Assembly (NCBI GenBank): GCA_964419055.1
Contig: CAYQNU010000019.1
Coordinates: 14,807 to 78,806 of the forward strand
Source: CAYQNU01 sp964419055
Lineage (GTDB): Bacteria; Bacteroidota; Bacteroidia; Flavobacteriales_D; Parvicellaceae
Length of the DNA stretch: 64,000 nt
Direction of reading: 5' to 3'
This document shows, piece by piece, positions 56,167 to 64,000 of the stretch (the first letter of the stretch is position 1; the number at the start of each line of letters is the position of its first letter). The notes under the pieces are model-generated. The model was not told where the DNA came from. It did not search any database and saw only the letters and a program-made list of their open reading frames with translations. A program made the translations under genes and the position numbers.

Positions 56167-57219
56167 TTATAAATGAGTTAAAAAATCAATTGTATCTACT
56201 CCATCAGCATACTCCCACAAAGCAGGTTTTTGGGCACTTCCATAAGGTAAATACGGAGCTTCCTTTCCTACAATACATTGAATATCGTGTTGTATCCCTT
56301 CCATTTCTCTTTTTAATTGCTCCTTATCTTCATAATACTCATAATACAATGTCCCAATTGGCGAATGTATTCCTGTGTCCTCTTTGAAAAGAATAAAACC
56401 ATTATCCAACACATCGTATCGTTCTAATAAAAATACGGCCAAATGATAATCGTAATTATTACCATATTTTTTATTGTTTACAATATCTTTGAATTCAAAA
56501 ATACCCTCAAAAACACGATTAATATCCATTCCTTTAGGCATATAAATTTTTGTAACATTGCGACAGCCTAACCCATAATAGGTGAAAATATCTAATCCTA
56601 ATTGTTGGATATCTTGAACGGTTTCTGTTCCGTCTAAAATAGCTAACGAAGTTCTATTTCTCCTAATTATGTGCGGATATTTACCAAAATAAGATCTAAA
56701 ATAGGTAGCTGAGTTATCGCTACCTGTGGCAATTACCGCATCAAATCCTTCCATTTTTCCATCGGCAATTTTGATGCGTTTTTTTATGTCCAAATCAAAC
56801 AATTGCAATAAATGAAGGCAAGCCGGAAACAATTTATCATCATCTGTAGATAACTTGACCAAAGCGGCATGACCCGATAAATAGACACATAAAAAATCAT
56901 GAAATCCAACTAAAGGAATATTCCCCGCCATAATGATGGCAATCACCTTGGAATCGGCAACGGGTAAGGCATACCCTTCAAGCCATTTTTCAATGGACTC
57001 CTTTTTTAACGCTTCTGACCAGGAAGTTAAAGCAGTTCGAACCGAATTAGCATCAAACCAACCGTTGTATATATGAACGATATCTATCAGTTCATTAAAG
57101 CGATCATATTCTTCTTTAGTAATGCCTATAGAAAAGCCTGGCCAATCACTTTTTTCACCAACGTACTTAAAAATCTCTCCTAATTTTACGATGCTATTTA
57201 TGCTAATTTCTTGGTTCAT
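56167..57219 (-). CDS. acyl-CoA reductase (LuxC-like)
   Basis: A 350-residue protein matching the LuxC/acyl-CoA reductase family: AIIMAGNIPLVGFHDFLCVY, HAALVKLSTDDDKL, AVIATGSDNSATYFRSYFG (nucleotide-binding), GLGCRNVTKI with the catalytic Cys. Such enzymes reduce fatty acyl-CoA to aldehyde. Transcribed divergently from the ferredoxin gene, whose promoter -33 TTG lies within its first codons; a redox partnership is an inference. Confidence 0.87.
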   Translation of the reverse strand: MNQEISINSIVKLGEIFKYVGEKSDWPGFSIGITKEEYDRFNELIDIVHIYNGWFDANSVRTALTSWSEALKKESIEKWLEGYALPVADSKVIAIIMAGNIPLVGFHDFLCVYLSGHAALVKLSTDDDKLFPACLHLLQLFDLDIKKRIKIADGKMEGFDAVIATGSDNSATYFRSYFGKYPHIIRRNRTSLAILDGTETVQDIQQLGLDIFTYYGLGCRNVTKIYMPKGMDINRVFEGIFEFKDIVNNKKYGNNYDYHLAVFLLERYDVLDNGFILFKEDTGIHSPIGTLYYEYYEDKEQLKREMEGIQHDIQCIVGKEAPYLPYGSAQKPALWEYADGVDTIDFLTHL

Positions 57220-57242
57220 TTGGAATATATGATATAACTTTG
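57211..57242 (+). promoter_or_regulatory. ferredoxin promoter
   Basis: TTG (57211-57213), 21 bases, TAACTTTG (57235-57242), an exact fit. It lies 30 bases before the 57273 ATG and covers the longer alternative start at 57240, which it rules out. Confidence 0.68.
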
Positions 57243-57272
57243 CGCTACAAATCTAATAAAACAAAATGTCTT

Positions 57273-57629
57273 ATGGCTATTAGAATTACAGATGAATGCA
57301 TAAATTGTGGAGCTTGTGAACCAGAATGCCCAAATAATGCAATATATGAGGGAGGTGCTAAATGGAAATACAGTGATGGAACCTCATTAAAAGGTGCCTA
57401 CAAAGGTCACAATAGTCAAAAAACAGTTGATGCAGATGCCCCACAAGAACCCGTTGATATGGATGTATACTTTATTGTAACTGATAAATGTACGGAATGT
57501 CACGGTTTTCACGAAGAACCTCAATGTGCTGCGGTTTGTCCAGTAGATTGTTGTGTGCCTGACGATGATTGGGTGGAAACCGATGAAGCGCTACTTTCTA
57601 AAAAAGACAGTTTGCACATAAACGGCTAA
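57273..57629 (+). CDS. ferredoxin, 2[4Fe-4S], Alvin type
   Basis: A 118-residue ferredoxin; start ATG 57273 (MAIRITDECINCGACEPECP). Cluster 1: Cys9, 12, 15 and 19. The second motif is stretched, Cys73-x2-Cys76-(8)-Cys85-x3-Cys89, as in Alvin-type ferredoxins, with CPVDCC extra Cys at 93 and 94. A long acidic loop (20-70) separates the two. It carries low-potential electrons; partner uncertain, perhaps the divergent acyl-CoA reductase. Confidence 0.93.
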   Translation: MAIRITDECINCGACEPECPNNAIYEGGAKWKYSDGTSLKGAYKGHNSQKTVDADAPQEPVDMDVYFIVTDKCTECHGFHEEPQCAAVCPVDCCVPDDDWVETDEALLSKKDSLHING

Positions 57630-57661
57630 TTAAGGCACATTAATTGTAACCAAATTATTAG

Positions 57662-57696
57662 AGCATCGTTATCAATTTTGATGAGATGCTTTTTTT
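57662..57696 (+). terminator. ferredoxin terminator
   Basis: AGCATC (57662-57667) pairs with GATGCT (57685-57690), inner ATCA-attt-TGAT, then seven T. It covers the longer alternative start at 57686 of the next gene and so supports 57719. Confidence 0.8.
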
Positions 57697-57718
57697 GTTT
57701 TTTCAATGCCATCATTTT

Positions 57719-58603
57719 ATGAAAAATTTAATTGTCCTACTCTTCTTACTAGGTTCATTGCAAACTTGGAGTCAACAGGCTCAAGAATTTCAAAAAATGG
57801 AAGATTCTTTGAACGTTTTATTAGAAAGAGTTAGAGCAACAAAAGATCTTGCGTTACAAGATTCGCTTCACACGCAATTTTATGAATTATTCAAATCTTT
57901 TGTTGAAGAAAATGACGTGTTTGATTACCCTTTTACCAAATTATCTGATGGTATGGGGACATTGGTTTCACCCGATAATACCTTCCGATTACTCAATTGG
58001 AACGTAGAATATGGCGAACACGAAGAACAAAAATACTATTGTTTCATTTTAAATAAAGATCCAAAAAATGGTGGCTACACCGTTATCGAACTAAAAGATC
58101 GTTCGGCTTTGGCCTCAAATCCAGAAATGGGTCAGTATACAGAAAAAAATTGGTACGGCTGTTTATATTATAAAATAATACCTTTAGATAAAGGCGGAAC
58201 AAAAGTCTACACACTTTTAGGTTGGGATGGAAACGATATGTTGAGCACCAAAAAAATCATTGAGACCATGTCTTTTCAAGGGTTGAAAAAAGTAAAATTC
58301 GGTCTTCCCATTTTTAAAATTGAAGATGATAATTCTAAAAGAAGAATTATTTTCCAATACAGTAGCCAAAGTACGATGTCTTTAAAATATTCAGTTATAG
58401 ATAAAAAACACGTATTGATTTATGACCACTTGTCGCCTCAAGCGCCCCATTTGCACGAATTCAAAGAATGGTATGTGCCCGATGGTAGTTTTGATTCTAT
58501 GATTTGGACCAACGGAAAATGGGTATACGAAATGGATATTGATGCCAAAACGGGTAAAAAGTTCAAAACTAAATACAACGAACCTAAACCACCTAATCAA
58601 TAA
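57719..58603 (+). CDS. secreted hypothetical protein
   Basis: A 294-residue protein from the ATG at 57719 (MKNLIVLLFLLGSLQTWSQ, signal peptide). The mature part has a helical segment (EFQKMEDSLNVLLERV) and a beta-rich middle (FRLLNWNVEYGEHEEQKYYC, LYYKIIPLDKGGTKVYTLLG). Family not recognised. Followed after 32 bases by the YwqK-like gene. Confidence 0.78.
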   Translation: MKNLIVLLFLLGSLQTWSQQAQEFQKMEDSLNVLLERVRATKDLALQDSLHTQFYELFKSFVEENDVFDYPFTKLSDGMGTLVSPDNTFRLLNWNVEYGEHEEQKYYCFILNKDPKNGGYTVIELKDRSALASNPEMGQYTEKNWYGCLYYKIIPLDKGGTKVYTLLGWDGNDMLSTKKIIETMSFQGLKKVKFGLPIFKIEDDNSKRRIIFQYSSQSTMSLKYSVIDKKHVLIYDHLSPQAPHLHEFKEWYVPDGSFDSMIWTNGKWVYEMDIDAKTGKKFKTKYNEPKPPNQ

Positions 58604-58635
58604 TAATCTATTTTAGCCTATCAAAATTACGCTTT

Positions 58636-59730
58636 ATGAAAACATTCATTACACTTCTCCTTAGTTCAACCTTAATTGTTTCTTCGGTTTATAGCCAAAT
58701 TACACGGCCTACAACTACTCCAACTGGTACCGAAACAGGAACAGGTGGCGGAAATACAGGAGGAACAAACTCGGATGGAGCACCCAAATATGCCAGCAAA
58801 GGTGAACGCCCTGTAAATTGTAACGAGGATTTAGAATTGGATCCAGGAAATAAATTAATTTATCATTCTAAAACTCATAAACCCTTCACTGGATTATGTA
58901 TTAGTTATCATGACAACGGCAAATTGCAAAGAAAAGTTCGATTTATAGACGGTAAAGAAACCGATACTGCCTATCAGTTTTATCCCAGTGGAAGGATGGA
59001 AGTAAAAATGATTCATATTGCAGGCGTTGAAAACGGAACTTGGGTGTATCATTATGATAATGATGCCCACCAATTAGCTTGGTCAAATACTTATGCTAAT
59101 GGAATGAAATCGGGTGTATGGACGTTTTTTAAAGAAGACGGTAAAAAAACAAAAGTAGAGCGTTATCAAAACGACAGACTCCATGGAGAGTGTTCTTTTT
59201 ACAATAAAGAAGGCCAAATTGAAAAAATAGTTGACTACAAAAACGGAGAGTTTGATGGTCGATATATGAATTATTATCCCGACAGTGTATTAAAAATGAC
59301 CAAGCCTCATAAAGGAGGTAAAGCTCACGGTAAAATGTCTTTTTATTATCCAAATGGTGCTTTAAATTACGAAGGAGAATTTTCTAACGGACAAAAAATA
59401 GGTAAATGGACGTATCTATATGAAAATGGACAAGTTAAAAAAACGGGCGTAAATGTGGATGATAAGCCAGATGGATTATGGGAAGAATTTCATGAAGATG
59501 GAAAAAATGCACGTACCACATTATTTATTAAAGGGGTTGCCTCTGTTGTGGTAGAATATGACCGTTTTGGTAAACCTAAAAACGAGCAAGATTTGGTAAC
59601 GTTGAACAACGCCTTATCTAAGAAAAAAGCGGATGATGCCAAAGGCAATAAAAAGAATAAAAACAAAAAGACAGAAGAAACTGAAGAAGGAACGCCACCA
59701 GTAAAGGAAGAAGATAAGAAGAAAAAGTAA
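58636..59730 (+). CDS. YwqK/MORN-like repeat protein, secreted
   Basis: A 364-residue protein: signal peptide (MKTFITLLLSSTLIVSSVYS), Thr/Gly-rich linker, then repeats of about 23 residues with the pattern YxNGxxxGxWxFY (examples: YANGMKSGVWTFFKEDG, YENGQVKKTGV, FSNGQKIGKWTYLYENG). This matches the YwqK-antitoxin/MORN_2 family. Ends in a Lys/Glu-rich tail. The antitoxin label in the family name is not supported by any toxin gene here. Confidence 0.85.
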   Translation: MKTFITLLLSSTLIVSSVYSQITRPTTTPTGTETGTGGGNTGGTNSDGAPKYASKGERPVNCNEDLELDPGNKLIYHSKTHKPFTGLCISYHDNGKLQRKVRFIDGKETDTAYQFYPSGRMEVKMIHIAGVENGTWVYHYDNDAHQLAWSNTYANGMKSGVWTFFKEDGKKTKVERYQNDRLHGECSFYNKEGQIEKIVDYKNGEFDGRYMNYYPDSVLKMTKPHKGGKAHGKMSFYYPNGALNYEGEFSNGQKIGKWTYLYENGQVKKTGVNVDDKPDGLWEEFHEDGKNARTTLFIKGVASVVVEYDRFGKPKNEQDLVTLNNALSKKKADDAKGNKKNKNKKTEETEEGTPPVKEEDKKKK

Positions 59731-59833
59731 AAATAAATTTCGATTGTTATCAATGTGATTTTATTCTTAACTTGAATAAAAAAAATGATTATTCAAACAC
59801 AATTAAATTCATAGGAATTATATCCTTTAATAA

Positions 59834-60403
59834 ATGAGGTTATTCATCGTATTTTTTGCATTTATTTTACTAAATTGTCAATTTGAAAAATCAAATTTTT
59901 TAGATAACCCCAAAAGTTTTATTTCAATTCAAGAAATTCATAACTTAAACTTTAGAGAACTTCTTTTAGAGGATAGTGTTACGCAAAATTATCAGCCTAA
60001 CCAAATTGTAAATTACAATCCAATAATGGTTTTTTCATCCGATTATGATAGCACACTACCATTAATTGGTAAACTTCAAGAATTAAAGATTATAGAAGAA
60101 AAAAGTTTAAGGTTGGATTACTTTAAAGAAAATTTGAATTTGCAAACCCATTATCTTGATTCCGAAAAAACATTACCTTTCAAATACTCTTTTAAAAATA
60201 ATCAGAAAACCACTTTAGAAATAAATATTACATCAAACCAAATGACTTTTTATAAATTTATTGAGTTTAAAGATTTTGAATTTTTAAGCATCCAATTGGC
60301 TGACATTGACAATGATCAAATCAAGGAAATACTTGTTGTAGAAACGCAATATATAATGAATGGTTTAAACTACAATCTAAGAATATTAAAATTAATTTAT
60401 TGA
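59834..60403 (+). CDS. hypothetical lipoprotein
   Basis: A 189-residue protein with the lipobox LLNC (Cys15) after MRLFIVFFAFI. The C-terminal LADIDNDQIKEILVVETQY is an FG-GAP/VCBS-like calcium-loop motif, so it may be a small integrin-like domain. Family not recognised. AT-rich. Confidence 0.65.
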   Translation: MRLFIVFFAFILLNCQFEKSNFLDNPKSFISIQEIHNLNFRELLLEDSVTQNYQPNQIVNYNPIMVFSSDYDSTLPLIGKLQELKIIEEKSLRLDYFKENLNLQTHYLDSEKTLPFKYSFKNNQKTTLEINITSNQMTFYKFIEFKDFEFLSIQLADIDNDQIKEILVVETQYIMNGLNYNLRILKLIY

Positions 60404-60505
60404 ATTCCCCATCCGTTCCTCATTTTATTTGAAACAATTCCGTTTAGCAAACAAGTTTCTTTAAAACAGTTGGTTTTTAAAATGCAAAACTAATTTGATT
60501 TTTTT
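60404..60505. other. intergenic stretch
   Basis: Part of the 331-base gap between two genes; nothing recognisable before the inverted repeat at 60506-60653. Confidence 0.5.
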
Positions 60506-60653
60506 AACCACATAGGTACATAGATTTGGTTGATTTACAAAAGCTTAAACATAGAAAAACTTCGTTTTTATAGCTAACTATGTGAAAAAGCAAAGCTTCT
60601 ATATTAAGCTTTTAAGTTTCAAATTCTAAGTGTCTATGTTAGCTATGTGGTAA
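60506..60653. repeat. 148-base inverted-repeat element
   Basis: CCACATAG (60508-60515) and ACATAGA (60518-60524) at the left pair with TCTATGT (60633-60639) and CTATGTGG (60643-60650) at the right. Inside, ACATAG-AAAAAC-ttc-GTTTTT and a closing CTATGT form another hairpin. There is no gene. I recall similar elements between genes in flavobacterial genomes, unverified. Confidence 0.7.
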
Positions 60654-60734
60654 TAAGAGAAAGTGAATACAATATATAAAATTTTGCAAAATAACTAAGT
60701 AATTCAGTTAATTTAATTCGTTTAATTTTAGTGT

Positions 60735-61298
60735 TTAATATTCATCCTCTTCATATCCACCTTGAAACTCTCCAAAAGGATCGTCATCGTCATTGAAGTC
60801 ATCATCTGAATCGTCATCAAACTTATCTTCAAAGTCTTCATCATAACCTTCTTGATAGCTATCGAAGATGTCGTCAATTTCTTTGTCATCCTCGTTTGGA
60901 CTTTCACCAAAAGCTAAAATAGTAGCCGGTAAATCGTTGGTTTTTGAGGTTTCATTGATGGCGATTAAATCAATGTAAAAAATCCACATTTTGAAGAAGT
61001 CGTATACGTATAAGATTTTTTGATTTTTCTCAACCACTTCACTGGCCAACTTAGTTGATTTCATCGACAATGTACCACCTTCTCCTTCAAGGCTTCCCAT
61101 ATCCATTAAGGCAATTTCTTTTCCTTTTTCCCACATTTCATTACTCATGTAAAAAGAAGCCATTTGGTCACCTTTAAAACCAAAAGCTTTTACAATGGCA
61201 TCATGAAAATCTTCAAAATTTTGATTTACACCTATTTCTATATCTCTAAAAATATCCTCTTCGGTATCAACAACCACTCTAAAAGTAAAAGTTTTCAT
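60735..61298 (-). CDS. pRiA4b ORF3-like (IS1096 TnpR passenger) family protein
   Basis: A 187-residue protein with the N-terminal domain typical of the family (FRVVVDTEEDIFRDIEIGVN, FEDFHDAIVKAFGF, DQMASFYMSNEMWEKG, YVYDFFKMWIFYIDLI). The last 45 residues are almost all Asp/Glu (DSDDDFNDDDDPFGEF). Function unknown; despite the family name no transposon surrounds it. Confidence 0.85.
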   Translation of the reverse strand: MKTFTFRVVVDTEEDIFRDIEIGVNQNFEDFHDAIVKAFGFKGDQMASFYMSNEMWEKGKEIALMDMGSLEGEGGTLSMKSTKLASEVVEKNQKILYVYDFFKMWIFYIDLIAINETSKTNDLPATILAFGESPNEDDKEIDDIFDSYQEGYDEDFEDKFDDDSDDDFNDDDDPFGEFQGGYEEDEY

Positions 61299-61594
61299 CG
61301 TGAAATAACGTTATTGGTTATAAAGTGCAAAATTAAACAAACAAATAAATATTCTAACTAAATACTTACGCTAATTTATAGAAATTACCAACGTTGAGTA
61401 ATTGTAAATATGCCAGTATTGTGTTTTTAAAATAAAAATTAGCTATTATTGGTATACAAATTCATAAAATGCTAAAATTACTAATAAATATTTTTAAGAT
61501 TTATATTTCCAGTAATTAAGTACAGAAATACAATTAGTAGGCTTCCCCGACTTTAAAGAGTTTAATCTAAAAAATCAAGTGGAATGGAAGGTGG

Positions 61595-61809
61595 TCTCGA
61601 TACAACTTTCTATTTTACAATCGATTTTTTCAAAATCAATGTAAAATATACGAAAGTCACTCGACCTGACTGAACTTCGATGGTAACGTTGCGCGGGGAG
61701 TCAGTTCGAGTGATTTCTGCAATGAAATGTCGAACAAAACAAGAGCAAACGAATGTGGTTCGATAGTTTTGTTGAACCTCGCAAATCGGGTAAAGAAATT
61801 GTATCGAGA
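61595..61809. repeat. nested inverted-repeat element
   Basis: Outer arms TCTCGATACAA (61595-61605) and TTGTATCGAGA (61799-61809). Inner arms TCACTCGACCTGACT (61657-61671) and AGTCAGTTCGAGTGA (61699-61713), one mismatch. The left interval is a third hairpin (CTTTC-TATTTTACA...TGTAAAATA...GAAAG, 61606-61656). The right interval has AACAAAAC (61733-61740)/GTTTTGTT (61766-61773). The centre (about 61672-61698) is unpaired. Confidence 0.75.
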
Positions 61810-61873
61810 ACTGGTGGAATGACTGTAATGTACTTTGATTTTTGATTGAACTCTTTACAATCTTAATCTTTTG

Positions 61874-61899
61874 TTTCTTTTGGTTCAAGCCAAAAGAAA
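61874..61899. repeat. perfect 10-bp hairpin
   Basis: TTTCTTTTGG, loop TTCAAG, CCAAAAGAAA. No U-run follows on either strand, so it is not a normal terminator. I recall the same kind of palindrome in other Bacteroidota intergenic regions, unverified. Confidence 0.6.
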
Positions 61900-61982
61900 A
61901 ATAGAAAAATATAGAATTGCAATTCAAGTTATTCTTGATGATTCAATTTATTAGATTAAAAACATATACTCAAAATGGCCAA

Positions 61983-62360
61983 CTATTTAGCTGCAATAAA
62001 ACTAATTTCTACATTGACATTTTTAGGTAAACAAGACACTTCAACCGTTTCACGTGCTGGTGGATTTTCTTTGAAATAAGTACCATAAACCGCATTAACA
62101 CGAGCAAAATTATTCATATCACTCAAAAATATAGAACACTTCAAAATATCTTCAAATCCGTAACCCGCTTGGATTAATATAGCACTAATGTTTTTCATCA
62201 CCTGTTCTGTTTCAGCTTCAATGCTATCCATCACCAATTCGTTTGTTACTGGGTTGATGGCAATTTGACCACTGGCATATAAGGTAGTTCCAAATTGAAC
62301 CGCTTGGCTATAAGGCCCTATGGGCGCAGGAGCGTTTTGAGAGGTTATTATTTTTTTCAT
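61983..62360 (-). CDS. ridA: RidA family enamine/imine deaminase
   Basis: A 125-residue protein, start 62360 (MKKIITSQNAPAPIGPYSQA), the family length; the 62411 extension crosses the -7 box. Arg103 (PARETVEV) is the conserved carboxylate-binding Arg, with Glu118 in the final strand and ASGQIAI in the core. RidA clears reactive 2-aminoacrylate from PLP enzymes. Confidence 0.95.
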   Translation of the reverse strand: MKKIITSQNAPAPIGPYSQAVQFGTTLYASGQIAINPVTNELVMDSIEAETEQVMKNISAILIQAGYGFEDILKCSIFLSDMNNFARVNAVYGTYFKENPPARETVEVSCLPKNVNVEISFIAAK

Positions 62361-62387
62361 TTTTAATTTAGTATACTGTTCCGCTTG

Positions 62388-62395
62388 CAAAAGTA
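62388..62395 (-). promoter_or_regulatory. -7 box of ridA
   Basis: TACTTTTG on the minus strand, 28 bases before the 62360 start; a TTG (62419-62421) lies 23 bases upstream, slightly far. Confidence 0.5.
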
Positions 62396-62457
62396 ATACA
62401 AGAATCATCATATAAAACCAAGCTCAACAAAAATTGATAAGTTTACTTTTTTCAAAT

Positions 62458-62516
62458 AGAAGCAGATGCACCACGCGAATGGTTGTTTGGGCTGTGAGTT
62501 TCGACTGATGTTAGTA
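62458..62516. repeat. attC-like remnant after the 62528 gene
   Basis: GC-richer stretch ending GTTAGTA (62510-62516), just 12 bases beyond the gene stop on the minus strand, where an attC core (TACTAAC) would sit. Weak on its own; see 63429-63554. Confidence 0.3.
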
Positions 62517-62527
62517 TTATTTCTAAT

Positions 62528-63400
62528 TTAATCAAATATCCAGATAGCTTGCTTACCATCGCACTCAATTCTTGAGTTCCCAATTACTTCGGTACTTTTA
62601 ACGACAGATTTATTTAATTGAATATAAAATCGATTGATTGATTGGGAGTTAGTATTATTTGACAAATGTAACTCAATAAATTGAGCCTTATTGGAAATTC
62701 TAATATGACCATCATACTCAGAAACGGAGTCATAACCGATAGTATTAAAATAACTGATAACTTTTGAACTATCATCAGGATTTAAACTTAATCCAATACC
62801 TATGACATCATTCATTAAATAATTTGAAGAAGAATCAGATTCTTGTGGGCTATTATAATCAACGGGTAAAAACACAATGGAGTCATGGTACTTCTTTTTC
62901 GTCCAACTTTCATACTGTTTCTTTTTCATTTCCCAAGTGGTAATTGGGTTGATTGTATCATTTATCAGAAAGGATAGGTAATTGTAGGAATCATCAGATT
63001 CATATTTGATAAAGTTCTGTTTATTTGTACTCAATGTCTTCAAATAATTTGCTTTCAACGATGCAAAACAAATCCAAATCTCTCCTATTTTCAAATCTTC
63101 ATCTTCCATGCTTTTTGGATGAAAAAGTTCTATATAGTTTGTGCTACCGATTAGATAAAAACCTTGATAACCTTGAAGTTGCTTCTCATAATAAAAAGCA
63201 AATTGATTTATAAATTTAGAATTGACTACTGCTGTGTATGTTGTTGAGTCAAGAACAAGAAGAGCATGATTAAAACAAATTGGAATTTCATTTTTCACCT
63301 CACTATGCACTGATGTACTTATAGCTTCAGATTTCTCCGATGGTGAGCAAGCTCCAAGCATTACAATGCAATACAAAAAAATAAAATGGTTTCGTATCAT
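62528..63400 (-). CDS. hypothetical lipoprotein
   Basis: A 290-residue protein with a lipobox: MIRNHFIFLYCIVMLGAC, Cys18. The mature part is beta-rich with FYYEKQLQGYQGFYLIG, FHPKSMEDEDLKIGEI and KKQYESWTKKKYHDSIVF. It ends NSRIECDGKQAIWIFD. Family not recognised. It lies between two attC-like stretches and may be part of an accessory cassette. Confidence 0.7.
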   Translation of the reverse strand: MIRNHFIFLYCIVMLGACSPSEKSEAISTSVHSEVKNEIPICFNHALLVLDSTTYTAVVNSKFINQFAFYYEKQLQGYQGFYLIGSTNYIELFHPKSMEDEDLKIGEIWICFASLKANYLKTLSTNKQNFIKYESDDSYNYLSFLINDTINPITTWEMKKKQYESWTKKKYHDSIVFLPVDYNSPQESDSSSNYLMNDVIGIGLSLNPDDSSKVISYFNTIGYDSVSEYDGHIRISNKAQFIELHLSNNTNSQSINRFYIQLNKSVVKSTEVIGNSRIECDGKQAIWIFD

Positions 63401-63428
63401 ATTACGAATATTATTAATTAAAAAAATG

Positions 63429-63554
63429 GTTTGCAGCTTGGCGAAGGTGGCGGATTTCGGAGCACTAAACTGTCAATACACCACAAAAGTTGATGCGAGG
63501 TAGGATGTTCAATTACCAACTTCACCCGCCATTGAGCCAAACGCTTGTTAGCAG
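63429..63554. repeat. attC-like imperfect inverted repeat
   Basis: On the minus strand it begins CTGCTAACAAGCG just after the stop of the 63561 gene. TTGGC (63438-63442) and TGGCGG (63448-63453) pair with CCGCCA (63526-63531) and GCCAA (63536-63540) across about 70 bases. GTTAGC is at 63547-63552. The left end lacks a matching GTTRRRY. Confidence 0.42.
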
Positions 63555-63560
63555 AAGTAT

Positions 63561-64000
63561 TTATGTCAGAAATTGTGTCCACTTATTTGTTTTATCAAAA
63601 TAATTATAACCATTATTAGAATTGGTTTCAAAATGCCCAATATAAGTCCCTTTATCAAATAGAATAAATCCATCTCGAGTATGTTTAACGCCATAACTCA
63701 TGAGAACATTGGAAGTGTTAAACAGCAGAAGGATTTGATTATGAATTATTGCATATCCCTTAATTGCTCCATTCATTTCAAATAAGAAAAGACCTGCAAA
63801 ATTCAAATTGTAAATCGGATTTATGCTGTGATTATAAATCGGATTTATGTTGTGGTTGTAAATCGGATTTATGTTGTGATTATAAATCGGATTTATGTTG
63901 TGATTATAAATCGGATTTATATTGTGGTTGTAAATCGGATTTATATTGTGGTTGTAAATCGGATTTATGTTGTGATTATAAATCGGATTTATGTTGTGAT
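63561..64000 (-). CDS. hypothetical protein with C-terminal domain and tandem 8-residue repeats, 5' end outside window
   Basis: The frame stays open through the right edge. Upstream of the TTG codon at 63806 it runs through tandem 24-bp units, each encoding the octapeptide NPIYNHNI, so the true start is beyond 64000. After the repeats it continues FAGLFLFEMNGAIKGYAIIH and VKHTRDGFILFDKGTYIGHF, ending NKWTQFLT. The C-terminal part may be a small beta domain. Family not recognised. Repeated INPxYN proteins occur in Bacteroidota, as I recall. Confidence 0.68.
   Translation of the reverse strand, partial: HNINPIYNHNINPIYNHNINPIYNHNINPIYNHNINPIYNHNINPIYNHNINPIYNHSINPIYNLNFAGLFLFEMNGAIKGYAIIHNQILLLFNTSNVLMSYGVKHTRDGFILFDKGTYIGHFETNSNNGYNYFDKTNKWTQFLT
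63812..64000. repeat. 24-bp tandem repeat, about 7.9 copies in window
   Basis: Unit AAATCGGATTTATGTTGTGA plus TTAT, starting at 63812 and every 24 bases to 63980, continuing past the edge. Variants (GGTTGT for GATTAT; ATATTG for ATGTTG) are mostly synonymous on the minus strand. Confidence 0.93.

Larger units (their letters stand above)
61299..61982. other. 684-base gene-free region with repeat elements
   Basis: No credible gene. It contains the nested inverted-repeat element (61595-61809) and a perfect 10-bp hairpin (61874-61899). The remainder is AT-rich spacer. A 105-codon frame at 61610-61927 follows the repeats and is rejected. Confidence 0.6.

Noticed and set aside
57240..57272. longer start for the ferredoxin
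   Set aside because: It begins inside the TAACTTTG promoter box, and MAIRITDECINCG is the normal ferredoxin start.
58636..59730. toxin-antitoxin system from the YwqK family name
   Set aside because: No toxin-like partner gene adjoins it, and the protein is secreted.
60735..61298. transposon because of the IS1096 family name
   Set aside because: No transposase or terminal repeats bound this gene; the label comes from a family name only.
61610..61927. 105-codon open frame on the minus strand
   Set aside because: It runs through the nested inverted repeats and has no protein-like features (unusual composition, no start context).
63812..64000. CRISPR array
   Set aside because: The units are contiguous 24-bp repeats with no spacers and are translated in frame.

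Overview
The window is AT-rich chromosomal DNA from a member of the Bacteroidota, most likely a flavobacterial-type lineage. The evidence is a PorP/SprF-like protein and a C-terminal T9SS sorting domain, a TonB-dependent receptor paired with a DUF4249 lipoprotein, a DUF1599 gene beside folP, SpoIIE-type phosphatases with TPR sensors, and promoters that fit the Bacteroidota pattern TTG-N19-21-TAnnTTTG (tRNA-Lys, cysH, folP, ferredoxin). Species cannot be named from the sequence.

Layout. 1-9.1 kb (+): end of a glycosylasparaginase, CutC, an AT-rich unknown gene, a GH92 alpha-mannosidase and a GNAT acetyltransferase (together suggestive of N-glycan breakdown), then a small RsmI-like methylase, a secreted tocopherol-cyclase-like protein and an FAD oxidoreductase. 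9.2-19.5 kb (-): aconitase, accA, a large ABCG-like transporter behind two secreted proteins, a PorP/SprF-like protein and an APS-reductase-type cysH; then tRNA-Lys. 20-27 kb: c-type cytochrome lipoprotein, GH3/beta-lactamase-fold fusion, double amidohydrolase, methyltransferase. 27.5-41 kb (mostly -): T9SS cargo protein, LpxD-like acyltransferase with a GAF-PP2C phosphatase, a secreted Mn-type superoxide dismutase with an unusual extra C-terminal domain, an epimerase, an outer-membrane barrel and a 1064-residue TPR protein. 40.7-47 kb: DUF1599 and divergent folP-SMR; two overlapping TPR-TM-PP2C phosphatase genes, one frameshifted and carrying two GC-rich palindromic insertions. 47-51.5 kb (-): HMG-CoA-lyase-like enzyme, DUF4249 lipoprotein and TonB receptor. 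51.8-60.4 kb: small secreted proteins, smpB-lolD-CPBP operon, acyl-CoA reductase opposite a ferredoxin, a YwqK/MORN-like protein. 60.4-64 kb: intergenic repeat elements, a pRiA4b ORF3-like protein, ridA, and two genes separated by attC-like inverted repeats, the last one ending in 24-bp in-frame tandem repeats that run off the window.

Most genes are housekeeping or envelope genes. I see no CRISPR array, prophage, complete insertion sequence or recognisable defence system. The unusual content is at the level of repeats and gene architecture: a MITE-like element against the superoxide dismutase promoter, palindromic insertions translated inside a phosphatase gene, nested inverted-repeat elements at 60.5 and 61.6 kb, cassette-like gene boundaries at the right edge, and a superoxide dismutase with a His-rich helical extension. 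Several start sites were moved from the longest reading frame because of promoter -7 boxes, a terminator or signal peptides.
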